Origin: CAVYXK01 sp963708245 | GTDB lineage: Bacteria; Pseudomonadota; Alphaproteobacteria; Acetobacterales; Acetobacteraceae | DNA: 64,000 nucleotides | Direction of reading: 5' to 3' | Assembly: GCA_963708245.1 (NCBI GenBank) | Contig: OY970201.1 | Location: 5,332,001 to 5,396,000, forward strand | Shown: in pieces, positions 24,466-32,727 of the stretch | How positions within the stretch are numbered: position 1 is the first letter of the stretch | How the letters are laid out: each line of letters starts with the position of its first letter | The notes under the pieces: generated by a model | Told to the model about the DNA's origin: nothing | What the model saw: only the letters and a program-made list of their open reading frames with translations | Database searches by the model: none | Program-made: the position numbers and the translations under genes

Positions 24466-25377
24466 TCAGGGAACGGGGTTGTCCGGCTTTTCTGACACTT
24501 CCAGTTGGGCGTTCAGCTCAGCGCCCAGCAGCACTGCATAGATGGTGAGCCAAAACCACAGCATGACGCCGACCACGGCGGCTAGCGGCCCATAGGTCGC
24601 GCCGAAGCTGGACAGGTTCGCCACATAAAAGGTCAGCAGGACCGAGATGACCAGCCAGATCAGGGTCGCCACGGTGGCGCCCGGGGCGATCCGCCGCGCC
24701 TGCTCTTGTGTGCGGGATGGGCCGACCCGGTAGAGAACGGCAATGGAGGCCGCGACGAATGCCAGCAGCGTGAGAGTGCCGACGGTATGGATCAGTGCCG
24801 CCGCATGCGCCTCCAGCCCGACGAAGTTGATCACCACGGGGACGAAGACAAGCATGGTGATCCCCAGCACCGCGACTAGCATTGCGGCGAAAGTCATGCC
24901 CAGCGTTACTGCCTGAAAGCGGAGAAAGCTACGCTGCTCCTCCACGTTGTAAGCGACATTCAGCGCTGACAGCACGGATTTGGTGCCGGTCGCGGCGCTC
25001 CAGAAGGTGACCAGCGAGCTGATCACAAGACGGAAGCCAAGTTGGCTTGGGGGCTGGGTCACCAAGTCGTGCACCCGATTGGAGATCAGCATGTAGGCCG
25101 GCATTGGCAGCAAGCCACGCAGGAAGCCGAGCTGCTGCTCCACATTGGCCGGGCTGAGTACGAGCCCGTAAATTGACACCAGCGTGCTGATCGCCGGGAA
25201 CAGCGCGAGGGTCGCGTAGAAGGCGCAGCCCGCGGCGGCCATAGAACAGCGGTCCGAGACCAGCGCCTCCAGCGTTGCAGTCAGGATTCGCCACCATCGC
25301 CGCCAAGTTCGGCGGCGACGTCTCTCTCGGGGCACGGTTCTTCGCGATACCGGCGGCTGTTCGGACCCGACGTCCAC
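24466..25377 (-). CDS. YihY/BrkB family inner-membrane protein
   Basis: 303 aa with six membrane segments. Family landmarks: MAAAGCAFYATLALFPAIST (TM1), SSLVTFWSAATGTKSVLSALNVAYNVEE, and the C-terminal ATYGPLAAVVGVMLWFWLTI YAVLLGAELNAQLE. Although once linked to ribonuclease BN or virulence, the function of the family is unsettled. GTG 25377 has GGAGGG 10 nt upstream. The N-terminus is Arg-rich, as usual for the cytoplasmic side. Confidence 0.9.
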   Translation of the reverse strand: MDVGSEQPPVSRRTVPRERRRRRTWRRWWRILTATLEALVSDRCSMAAAGCAFYATLALFPAISTLVSIYGLVLSPANVEQQLGFLRGLLPMPAYMLISNRVHDLVTQPPSQLGFRLVISSLVTFWSAATGTKSVLSALNVAYNVEEQRSFLRFQAVTLGMTFAAMLVAVLGITMLVFVPVVINFVGLEAHAAALIHTVGTLTLLAFVAASIAVLYRVGPSRTQEQARRIAPGATVATLIWLVISVLLTFYVANLSSFGATYGPLAAVVGVMLWFWLTIYAVLLGAELNAQLEVSEKPDNPVP

Positions 25378-25714
25378 GAGATTTCGTTCCCTCCGCTGGG
25401 CGCCGGGGCAACCGGCAGGCCCGTCCTATGATTGGTGCGGGACAGCCCGGAAAGGGAAGGTCCCGGCAATCAATCCGGGCGGAGCGTCCGCGGCGGTTTT
25501 TTTGCCCCCGGGGGTGATTTTTTCTTGCGTCCGGGGGGTGGGACCCCTATGTGCGCCCCTACGCAGCAACGCACGTGCCTCTGGCCCTCAGTGGTTACGC
25601 AACGACGTCAAGCGTTCTGGCAACTCGCTTTGGTCGCTGGTTCGTTCGACCGTTTCGTCAACTGCGCCCGTCGCCTTTACCAGGCGGGCGTCCTGGAGAG
25701 GGAGGCCCGGTGCG
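25378..25714. other. Intergenic region between divergent YihY and decarboxylase genes
   Basis: 337 bp with no supported gene. It contains a perfect CCCCCGGGGG palindrome at 25505-25514 preceded and followed by T-rich runs (25497-25503 and 25518-25523), which has the look of a weak terminator or structured leader for the decarboxylase. The in-frame extension of the decarboxylase into this region is of non-coding character. Confidence 0.4.
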
Positions 25715-26842
25715 ATGACCCCGAAAATGGCCCAATTCCTGGCCGACGCCTACCCGGCAACCCCGTGCTTGGTGGTGGACGTCGATCGCGTCGAGGAGAA
25801 TTTCCGCGCGCTGCGCCGCGCGCTGCCGCTTGCGCGCATTTATTACGCGGTCAAGGCAAATCCCGCCGCCCCGGTGCTGGAACGGCTGGTGCGGCTCGAC
25901 AGCTCCTTCGATGCCGCCGGCATCGAAGAGGTCGAGGCCTGCCTGGCCGCCGGCGCAGCCCCCGCCGCCATCAGCTTCGGCAACACCATTAAGAAGGTCT
26001 CGGCTATTCGTCGCGCACACGAGGCTGGCGTGTCGCTGTTCGCCTTCGATTCGGACGAAGAATTAGAGAAGCTTGCACACAATGCGCCGGGTGCGCGCGT
26101 CTATTGCCGCGTACGCGTCGAGAACGCCGGGGCCGACTGGCCGCTGTCGCGCAAGTTCGGCACCACTGTCGAGCACGCAAAGGAGCTGATGCTGCGCGCC
26201 GGCGACATGGGGCTCGACCCTTATGGGCTGTCGTTTCACGTGGGCAGCCAGCAGACCACGACTGCGGCATATGAAGTAGCGATCAGCCGCGTCGCGATGC
26301 TGTTCACCGACCTGACCGAGGCCGGTGTGAACCTGCGCATGATGAACCTTGGCGGCGGTTTCCCCACCCGCTATCGCGGCGAGGTGCCGGAGATCGACAC
26401 GTTCGCGCAAGCGATCATGGGCGCGATGACGCGGCATTTCGGCAATGCGCTGCCCGAGATGGTGATCGAGCCCGGTCGCTTCATCGTCGGCGATGCCGGC
26501 GTGGTGAGCGCTGAGGTCGTGCTGGTGAGCCGCCGCGGCGACGATCCGGTGCGCTGGGTGTATCTGGACATCGGTCGTTTCGGCGGCTTGGCGGAGACCG
26601 AGGGCGAGTCAATCAAGTATCGGATCACCACCCCGCACGACAGCACGCCGATGGGCCCGGTGGCGATTGCCGGTCCGACCTGCGACGGGGCGGATATCAT
26701 GTACGAGAAGGCGAACTACCGGCTGCCGGTGGCGCTTGGCTGCGGCGACCGGGTGGAGCTGCTGTCCACCGGAGCATATGTGGCGACATATGCGAGCCAG
26801 CGGTTCAACGGGTTCGCGCCGCTGGCCGAGCATTATATCTGA
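25715..26842 (+). CDS. Type III PLP-dependent ornithine/diamino-acid decarboxylase
   Basis: 375 aa. The alanine-racemase-like TIM barrel contains the PLP lysine Lys47 in IYYAVKANPAAPVL, and SFDAAGIEEVEACLA, ISFGNTIKK, LSFHVGSQQ, NLGGGFPTRY and EPGRFIVGDAG. The C-terminal domain has the active-site cysteine in GPTCDGAD (about residue 325). It matches bacterial/eukaryotic-type ODC, which makes putrescine from ornithine; a lysine/ornithine dual enzyme cannot be excluded. GGAGG lies upstream of the ATG at 25715. Putrescine production here and the putrescine-type ABC transporter 1.6 kb downstream are thematically linked, though not one operon. Confidence 0.92.
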   Translation: MTPKMAQFLADAYPATPCLVVDVDRVEENFRALRRALPLARIYYAVKANPAAPVLERLVRLDSSFDAAGIEEVEACLAAGAAPAAISFGNTIKKVSAIRRAHEAGVSLFAFDSDEELEKLAHNAPGARVYCRVRVENAGADWPLSRKFGTTVEHAKELMLRAGDMGLDPYGLSFHVGSQQTTTAAYEVAISRVAMLFTDLTEAGVNLRMMNLGGGFPTRYRGEVPEIDTFAQAIMGAMTRHFGNALPEMVIEPGRFIVGDAGVVSAEVVLVSRRGDDPVRWVYLDIGRFGGLAETEGESIKYRITTPHDSTPMGPVAIAGPTCDGADIMYEKANYRLPVALGCGDRVELLSTGAYVATYASQRFNGFAPLAEHYI

Positions 26843-27147
26843 ACGGGGGTGCGGGGGCAGACGGCTCAGCTGGGGGCGGTCACGCGCCACGTCAACACCC
26901 GCTCCCGCAGATCCTGCGAATAGGCCCGTCCCGCTGAAACAGCATCTCGCCTCCGGTTCGCTCAACCGGAGGCCTACGAATTCACATCTCGGCCCCTTTT
27001 CGGAAGCGCCCGCGCGATTCCAGTCCGCCTGAACGCGCTCCGGTGCTAGAGGACGACCTCGCGCTCGTGCACTATACGGTACAGCGAATCGGGCAGACGC
27101 CACCGATGGTTGCCAGTTATGGCTGCGCCATTGAAAGGGAGATCAGC
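26843..27147. other. Intergenic region with a perfect stem-loop after the decarboxylase
   Basis: 305 bp, no gene seen. A perfect 10-bp stem with a 5-nt loop (GCCTCCGGTT, CGCTC, AACCGGAGGC) lies at 26949-26973, about 107 bp after the decarboxylase stop. No T-tract follows; it may end or stabilise the decarboxylase transcript. The HU promoter should be in the right half. Confidence 0.5.
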
Positions 27148-27486
27148 ATGCCGAAGGTTGCACAGAAGAAATCGGCCACTGGAGCCAAGTCCGCCAAGGC
27201 GGGGACGCCAGTGACCGTCACGTTGAAGCAGGTGGCCGCCGAGCTCGCGGAGCGGCACGAGCTTTCGAAGAAGCAGAGTGAAGCCGTGCTTGCAGATCTG
27301 GTCGCCCTCACGACCCGCCACTTGAAGAAGGGCGAACGCCTCCGTCTTGCTGGCCTGGGCATCCTGCAGGTCCGCCATCGTGCCGCGCGCATGGGCCGCA
27401 ACCCCGCCACCGGCGAAGCCATCAAGATCAAGGCCAGCAAGAAGGTCGCCTTCCGGCCCGCCAAGGAGTTGAAGGAAGCAATCTGA
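27148..27486 (+). CDS. HU-family DNA-binding protein with basic N-terminal extension
   Basis: 112 aa. An N-terminal extension of about 22 residues rich in Lys and Ala (MPKVAQKKSATGAKSAKAGT) precedes a normal HU/IHF fold: VTLKQVAAELAERHELSKKQ SEAVLADLVALT, then the beta-arm LRLAGLGILQVRHRAARMGR NPATGEAIKIKASKKVAFRP. HU bends and compacts DNA as a dimer. GGGAG is 6 nt upstream of the ATG. It is expressed alone. Confidence 0.94.
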   Translation: MPKVAQKKSATGAKSAKAGTPVTVTLKQVAAELAERHELSKKQSEAVLADLVALTTRHLKKGERLRLAGLGILQVRHRAARMGRNPATGEAIKIKASKKVAFRPAKELKEAI

Positions 27487-27603
27487 CCTTCACGCGCCAC
27501 AACCGCTAACGCCGCGGCCTGGTCCGAGACGCCTTGCTGCGCGGACACGAGGCGGCGGGCACCCCGTGGAGGGAGCCAGGCACGGTCAATGAGTCAGGTA
27601 GCC

Positions 27604-28206
27604 TCACCGATCCCCTTGATGCCGTTGGATCAGGAACCGGGCATAGCGGGGCATGACATCGGGCATGAGACTCTCGCCGTCCGCCGGGCGGTCCACCCCG
27701 AACACATAGCGCGGGAAGCCGAGCGTCTTCTGAATCGCCCATATGCGCTCATGCGCATCCGGCGGTAGAATCTCGGCGGGATCGCCAACCGCGATCCATC
27801 CGAGGGGCACTACCGCATCGGGCAGCAGTCGGGTGCGGATATGCACGATCCCGTTGATCCGCACCTCGGCACGCTCGCCGATCACGGCACCGTTGAAGAT
27901 CGTTGCGCCGGTGGCGATAAGGGCGTTCCGCTCGATCGTGCAGCCACTTAGATACGCCCGCGGCCCGATCAGCACGTTGTCCCCGATCTGCAGCGGATTG
28001 CCGCGGATGCCGCGCAGGATCGCCCCGTCCATGACAACGCAGTTGTCGCCAATGCGGATCGGGCCACTCTCGGCGGTCAGCACGGCGCCGAAACCGATCG
28101 AGCAGTTGTGGCCGACGGTCACATCTCCGCTGAGGACGGCGGTCGGGGCGATCCGTGTGTCCGCCGGAATCATCGGCGATTTGTCCTGATACGGAAGCCG
28201 CGGCAT
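27604..28206 (-). CDS. Left-handed beta-helix protein of gamma-carbonic-anhydrase type, zinc histidines absent
   Basis: 200 aa. Hexapeptide repeats form a left-handed beta-helix: VTVGHNCSIGFGAVL, IRIGDNCVVMDGAILRG, LQIGDNVLIGPRAYLSGCTI, ALIATGATIFNGAVI. The layout matches gamma-carbonic anhydrase/YrdA/PaaY proteins, in which three zinc ligands lie in ...VLH..., ...VGH... and ...LHGC.... Here these read ILR, IGP and LSGC, so all three histidines are replaced. A metal-dependent carbonic anhydrase activity is therefore unlikely; an acyl-transfer, scaffold or regulatory role is possible. AGGAGG precedes ATG 28206. Confidence 0.85.
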   Translation of the reverse strand: MPRLPYQDKSPMIPADTRIAPTAVLSGDVTVGHNCSIGFGAVLTAESGPIRIGDNCVVMDGAILRGIRGNPLQIGDNVLIGPRAYLSGCTIERNALIATGATIFNGAVIGERAEVRINGIVHIRTRLLPDAVVPLGWIAVGDPAEILPPDAHERIWAIQKTLGFPRYVFGVDRPADGESLMPDVMPRYARFLIQRHQGDR

Positions 28207-28412
28207 GTGTCCTCCTGTCTGAGGGAAGCAGAACGCGATAACCGCGACGGGGCAACCCAACCCACGTCCCGTACCACCCGCACTGTCGCGGCTTCGGCTC
28301 GGCCGCATGGTGCAACCCAACCCTGACCAGCACCCGCCCGAACAAGTTATATTATGCAACCAAACGTCGGCGAATTTCGCGCTGCACCTTGGCGGTGTTT
28401 CGAGTGCCTATC

Positions 28413-29609
28413 CTACTTCAACAGAAACGCGGGCCACTCCGCGAGGACCGCGTCACGATTCGCCGCCCACCAGCCCGAATCGTAGATGATGAGCTGCTCC
28501 GCTATTGCCGGCGCCGTCGGCAGCACGGTCAGCCGTGCGGGCGGTATGTAGTTCACCGCCAGCGTGTTGACAAAGCCGTACGGAATCAGCATGGAAAGGC
28601 GCGCCTGCGAGATAGGCAGCGTGATAAAAGCACAGAATTTCTGTGCGTTCTCGCGATTGGCCGTGCCCTTCAGGATCGCCCAGCAGTCTCGCTTGAGCAA
28701 TCCCTCATTCCAGGTGATCGCGACCGGCGCGCCACCCGCCTGGATCGCCGCGATGCGCCCATTCCAGGCGGAACCCATCGTCAATTCCTTGTCGTTCAGC
28801 ATCTGCGCCGGGATCGCTCCGGCCTCCCACCATTTCACGACAGCGGGCTTGATCTTGGCGAGGCTCTCATAGGCGGCCTTGATGTTGATCGGATATACCT
28901 TGTCCCGCGGCGTGCCGGCCGCCATCTCGGCGAACTCGAGCTCGGGCACGAGGCCGCCGGTGCCCGCTGTCAACGTGCGCGAACCTGGGAATTTCTTGAC
29001 ATCCCAGAAATCCTTCCAGCCGTCGGGTTTGGCACCGCCGAAGGCGTCCGTGCGGTAGGCGAGAATCTCCGAATAGGGCAGCATATCCACGGCATACGGG
29101 TAGCGGTAGACGGCCGGGATGTGCGCGGTATCGAACAGGCTGTAGTCAATCTTCTCCCAATAGTCGCCTTTCTTCTGCAGGTTTATGATGTCCGCACGGT
29201 CGAACTCCCCGATGTCGTATTCGATCGTATTGGTATCGACCATGGCCTTGACTTTGGCCACATCCGGGCCCTCGCTTTCGATCACCTTTACGCCGCAGAG
29301 CGCCTCGAACGGCTTGAAGTAAGCCTCGCGTTGCGCTGCCTGGAAGGCCCCGCCGTACGAGCAGACGCGCACCGAACCGGAGCCCTTGAGCTCATCGGGA
29401 ACCGACGTGATCTCGGGAAGCTGCGGCGGTGCTGCCGCCGCGGCGGGGAAGGCGAAGGGCGCGGTCAGCGTCGCCATCGCGGCGGCACCGACCCCGAAGC
29501 GCGCCGCAGCCGCGATCAATTGCCGGCGGCGCAAATCGGCAACATGCGGTGGGGCCGCTGCCAAGTCCGCGATCAGCCCCGCCAGCAAGGGATTCTCTGT
29601 CTTCGACAC
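28413..29609 (-). CDS. Putrescine/spermidine-type ABC transporter substrate-binding protein
   Basis: 398 aa. A long N-region with twin arginines (DLRRRQLIAAAARFGVGAAA) suggests export by Tat or Sec. The mature part is an extracellular solute-binding protein family 1 member close to PotD/PotF: VRVCSYGGAFQAAQREAYFK PFEALCGVKV, YDIGEFDRADIINLQKKGDY, PYAVDMLPYSEILAYRTDAF. GTG 29609 is chosen because AGGAGG is 5 nt upstream. It is the last gene of the permease operon (46 bp after the second permease). The true ligand could be a polyamine or another cationic or organic-acid compound. Confidence 0.9.
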   Translation of the reverse strand: MSKTENPLLAGLIADLAAAPPHVADLRRRQLIAAAARFGVGAAAMATLTAPFAFPAAAAAPPQLPEITSVPDELKGSGSVRVCSYGGAFQAAQREAYFKPFEALCGVKVIESEGPDVAKVKAMVDTNTIEYDIGEFDRADIINLQKKGDYWEKIDYSLFDTAHIPAVYRYPYAVDMLPYSEILAYRTDAFGGAKPDGWKDFWDVKKFPGSRTLTAGTGGLVPELEFAEMAAGTPRDKVYPINIKAAYESLAKIKPAVVKWWEAGAIPAQMLNDKELTMGSAWNGRIAAIQAGGAPVAITWNEGLLKRDCWAILKGTANRENAQKFCAFITLPISQARLSMLIPYGFVNTLAVNYIPPARLTVLPTAPAIAEQLIIYDSGWWAANRDAVLAEWPAFLLK

Positions 29610-29655
29610 TGACACCTCCTGTTTTGTGATTCTCGTCGTTGTTGGTTGCTTCCGG

Positions 29656-30477
29656 CTAGCCGCTCCGCAGCCGTGCACTGCGTCTTCGCAGAAGCTCGGC
29701 CGAGAGCAAGAGAATCGTGGTGAATACGATCAGCAGCGTGGAAATCGCCGCGATCGTGGGTTCGATGTTGAAGCGGATCTGCTGCCAGATCCGCCGCGGC
29801 AGCGTCACCGCCGAACTTCCGGAGACGAACAGCGCCACCAAAAGCTCGTCGAATGACGTGATGAAGGCAAACACCGCGCCGGCAAGGACCCCGGGCCGGA
29901 TCAGCGGCAGCGTGATGGTGCGGAACGTCTCCCACGGCGAGGCCCCGAGGCTCATCGCCGCATGTTCCAGCCGCTCGTCGAAGCCGTAAAGCGTTGCCGA
30001 GACATTGATGACGACGAACGGCACGGCAAGGCAGGTATGGGCAAGAATAAGACCGATCGGAGTGCCGACGAGACCGATGCGCGCGTAGAAGAAATAGACC
30101 CCGATCGCGACGATGATCCCGGGCACGATCACCGGCGTCAGGATAAATCCGTTGATCAGCCTCACACCTCGGAAGCGACCGCGCACAAGCGCGAAAGCCG
30201 CCGGCGTGCCGAGCAGCACCGACAGAGCCATGACCGTAAGCCCAACCCAGACACTGAGCCACAGCGACCCCGTCCAGGCCGGATCAGCAAAGAAATGCGC
30301 ATACCAACGCAGGCTGAATCCAGGTGGGGGAAAGGCGAGATAGAGCCCGGAGGAAAACGACAGCGGAATGACAACGCAGATCGGCAGCACGAGGTAAAGC
30401 ACCACCAGTCCCGCAAACAAACTCAAAGCAGGACCCGGGCGCCATCCGCTGCCGCTCGATCGCATGCCGCTACGCAT
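29656..30477 (-). CDS. ABC transporter permease, PotC-like
   Basis: 273 aa, six membrane segments. It carries the inner-membrane permease EAA loop GFDERLEHAAMSLGASPWET FRTITLPLIRPGVLAG and the N-terminal VIPLSFSSGLYLAFPPPGFS LRWYAHFF characteristic of PotC/YdcV. The start at 30477 overlaps the stop of the upstream permease by 8 nt; ATG 30465 is an alternative. It forms the heterodimeric channel with the protein at 30470-31366. Confidence 0.9.
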   Translation of the reverse strand: MRSGMRSSGSGWRPGPALSLFAGLVVLYLVLPICVVIPLSFSSGLYLAFPPPGFSLRWYAHFFADPAWTGSLWLSVWVGLTVMALSVLLGTPAAFALVRGRFRGVRLINGFILTPVIVPGIIVAIGVYFFYARIGLVGTPIGLILAHTCLAVPFVVINVSATLYGFDERLEHAAMSLGASPWETFRTITLPLIRPGVLAGAVFAFITSFDELLVALFVSGSSAVTLPRRIWQQIRFNIEPTIAAISTLLIVFTTILLLSAELLRRRSARLRSG

Positions 30478-31366
30478 TCCCATACAGCCGCTCGACACCG
30501 AGCGCCTTGCCGAGCAGGGCGAAGCTGCCCACGGCCGCAACCAGCAGCACGACCGCAAGCGCCGAGGCGAATGGCCAGTGCAAGATCTCGACCTGCTGTT
30601 CGATCAAGATGGCGATCATCAGGTCGCGCGGACTGCCGACCAGCGCCGGCGTGATGAAGAACCCGAGCGCGAGGATGAAGACAAGCAGGCATCCGGCGAA
30701 CACCCCGGGCAGGCTGAGGGGGAGCAGCACCTGGCAGAAGGCTGCAGCGGGACGCGCGCCAAGGCTCGCGGCCGCGCGCAGAAGCTGCGGATCGATCCCG
30801 CGCATAGTGGCGAACAGCGGCAGGATCATGAAAGGCAGCAGGACGTGGACCATCGCTACATAGACAGCGAAAGTTGTGTTCAGCAGTCGCAGCGGTGCTT
30901 GGATCACGCCGAGAGCCAATAGAAGTCGATTGATCACGCCGTCGTGGCCCAGCAGCACCATCCACGCATAGGTGCGAACGAGTATGCTGGTCCAGAACGG
31001 AATTAGAACCAGGATCAGCAGCAGATTGGCTCGCGCCGTAGGGAGCCGCGCGAGGCAATAAGCGACGGGATAGCCGAGCAGGAGCGTCGCCACCGTCGTG
31101 ACCAGGCTGATGCGGAGGGTGATCCAGAACACCAGACCATAGATATCGGTAGTGAACAGCGCGGCGTAGTTGGCGGCGGTGAGATGCGGGTCGCCTACGC
31201 TCCGCCACATCATCGCGCCCACCGGATAGGCGTAGAACGCGGCGAGGAAGAGCAGCAGCGGTCCGAGCAGCACAGCAGGACGCAAGCCGAATGTAGGGAG
31301 GCGCCAGGTGGAGGGCTTCGCCCGCCCCGGCAGGCGCTCGACGGTGCCGATCGCGACCTCTGCCAT
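30470..31366 (-). CDS. ABC transporter permease, PotB-like
   Basis: 298 aa, six membrane segments. First periplasmic part AAFYAYPVGAMMWRSVGDPH LTAANYAALF, then LILVLIPFWTSILVRTYAWM VLLGHDGVIN and the EAA loop RGIDPQLLRAAASLGARPAA AFCQVLLPLSLPGV, matching PotB/YdcU. First gene of the permease-binding protein operon and divergent from the ATPase gene (134 bp between starts). Confidence 0.92.
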   Translation of the reverse strand: MAEVAIGTVERLPGRAKPSTWRLPTFGLRPAVLLGPLLLFLAAFYAYPVGAMMWRSVGDPHLTAANYAALFTTDIYGLVFWITLRISLVTTVATLLLGYPVAYCLARLPTARANLLLILVLIPFWTSILVRTYAWMVLLGHDGVINRLLLALGVIQAPLRLLNTTFAVYVAMVHVLLPFMILPLFATMRGIDPQLLRAAASLGARPAAAFCQVLLPLSLPGVFAGCLLVFILALGFFITPALVGSPRDLMIAILIEQQVEILHWPFASALAVVLLVAAVGSFALLGKALGVERLYGNA

Positions 31367-31500
31367 CCCCGCCTGCCCCAGCTCCGATTGTGCCCAGGCG
31401 CGAGTTTTGCATAACTCGACGCCGGCCGGGTAGTGCGCAGCGGCGCCGCATCAAGCCGCGAAGACCGGGCCGGGGGACCTTGCGTGGGGGGGGTGCGACC

Positions 31501-32607
31501 ATGGATCGCGACCGGCCTGTCGCGGCTGTGCAGGCCTATGCCGGAGGCGCGGCGGTGCGGCTCGAGCACGTCAGCCGGTTTTTCGGCCAGGTGGCAGCAG
31601 TAAGGGACCTCTCGCTTGCCATCGACCGCGGGGAGTTTATTACCCTGCTTGGCCCTTCGGGGTCGGGGAAGACGACTACGCTCATGATTATCGCCGGATT
31701 CGAGCAGGCCGACAGTGGTGAGGTCCTGATCGACGACGATTCGGTTCTGCGGCTTCCGCCATATCGGCGGAATATCGGCGTTGTGTTCCAGAGTTACGCG
31801 CTATTCCCGCATCTCACCGTCGCGGAAAATATCGGCTTCCCGCTCCGCCAGCGCGGCGAAAGCCGCCGAGAGATCGAGCGTCGGGTCGCGACCATGCTCG
31901 AGATGATGCAGCTTCCGGGGCTGGCGGATCGCTACCCGCGCCAGCTCTCGGGCGGGCAGCAGCAGCGCGTGGCAATTGCCCGCGCCATCGTCTTCTCTCC
32001 ACGACTGTTGCTGATGGACGAGCCGCTGAGTGCGCTCGACAAGAAGCTGCGCGAGGAGCTTCAACTTGAAATCAAGCGCCTGCATGCGACGCTTGGCATC
32101 ACCTTCATCCACGTCACTCACGACCAGCGCGAGGCGCTGGTGATGTCGGACCGCATCGCCGTGATGCATGAGGGCCGCTTGCAGCAGCTCGCGCCCCCCG
32201 ATGAAATATATGACCGCCCGGCCAATCGCTTTGTTGCCTCGTTCGTCGGCGAGGGCAATTTCCTCGAAGGCCCGATCGAAACCGACAGCGGTCGCGCGGC
32301 ACTGCGGCTGGGCGCGACAATTGTCCGTGCGCCTGCTCGTGCGCTCGGTGCGCCCTCTGCGCTGATGGTTCGGCCGGAGAAGCTCTCGCTTGGCGTGCCG
32401 ATCGCCGGAGCGCAATCCGAGAGCAACACGCTTGCCGGCAGGGTGCTCGATATTGCCTTTGTCGGCGAGATGCACCGCTACGTGATCGAGACGGATTATG
32501 GCCCGACCCTGATCGTCAAGCAGACGCATCGGGGGGATGTGCCGATCAGGGCGCCCGGCGAAACCGTCACGGTCTGTTGGGCGATCGAGGACACTCTGCT
32601 CGTGTAG
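31501..32607 (+). CDS. ABC transporter ATP-binding protein, PotA-like
   Basis: 368 aa. Walker A GPSGSGKTT, Q-loop VFQSYALFPHL, signature LSGGQQQRVAIARA, Walker B LLLMDEPLSALD and H-loop HVTHDQREAL are all present. The C-terminal TOBE-type domain (ALMVRPEKLSLG and following) regulates transport in PotA/MalK-like ATPases. ATG 31501 has a G-rich ribosome-binding site. It is the only gene of this transporter read on the plus strand, the membrane and binding-protein genes being divergent. Confidence 0.94.
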   Translation: MDRDRPVAAVQAYAGGAAVRLEHVSRFFGQVAAVRDLSLAIDRGEFITLLGPSGSGKTTTLMIIAGFEQADSGEVLIDDDSVLRLPPYRRNIGVVFQSYALFPHLTVAENIGFPLRQRGESRREIERRVATMLEMMQLPGLADRYPRQLSGGQQQRVAIARAIVFSPRLLLMDEPLSALDKKLREELQLEIKRLHATLGITFIHVTHDQREALVMSDRIAVMHEGRLQQLAPPDEIYDRPANRFVASFVGEGNFLEGPIETDSGRAALRLGATIVRAPARALGAPSALMVRPEKLSLGVPIAGAQSESNTLAGRVLDIAFVGEMHRYVIETDYGPTLIVKQTHRGDVPIRAPGETVTVCWAIEDTLLV

Positions 32608-32727
32608 ATGAGCCCTGCTCGTCTCCGCACGACCTGGTGCGGCTGCTTTGGCCGGCGGTTTTCATGATTGCTTCGACATAGTCACCGCTCTCAGAACACA
32701 GATGCCGCCACTACCCTCCGCCCCGCC

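Noticed and set aside
25505..25514. Rho-independent terminator at the CCCCCGGGGG palindrome
   Set aside because: There is no loop within the palindrome and no nearby upstream gene on that strand that needs it; only noted as a palindrome.
25502..25714. N-terminal extension of the diamino-acid decarboxylase by 71 codons
   Set aside because: Composition is non-coding, with long T and G runs. The family N-terminus begins at 25715 behind a good ribosome-binding site.
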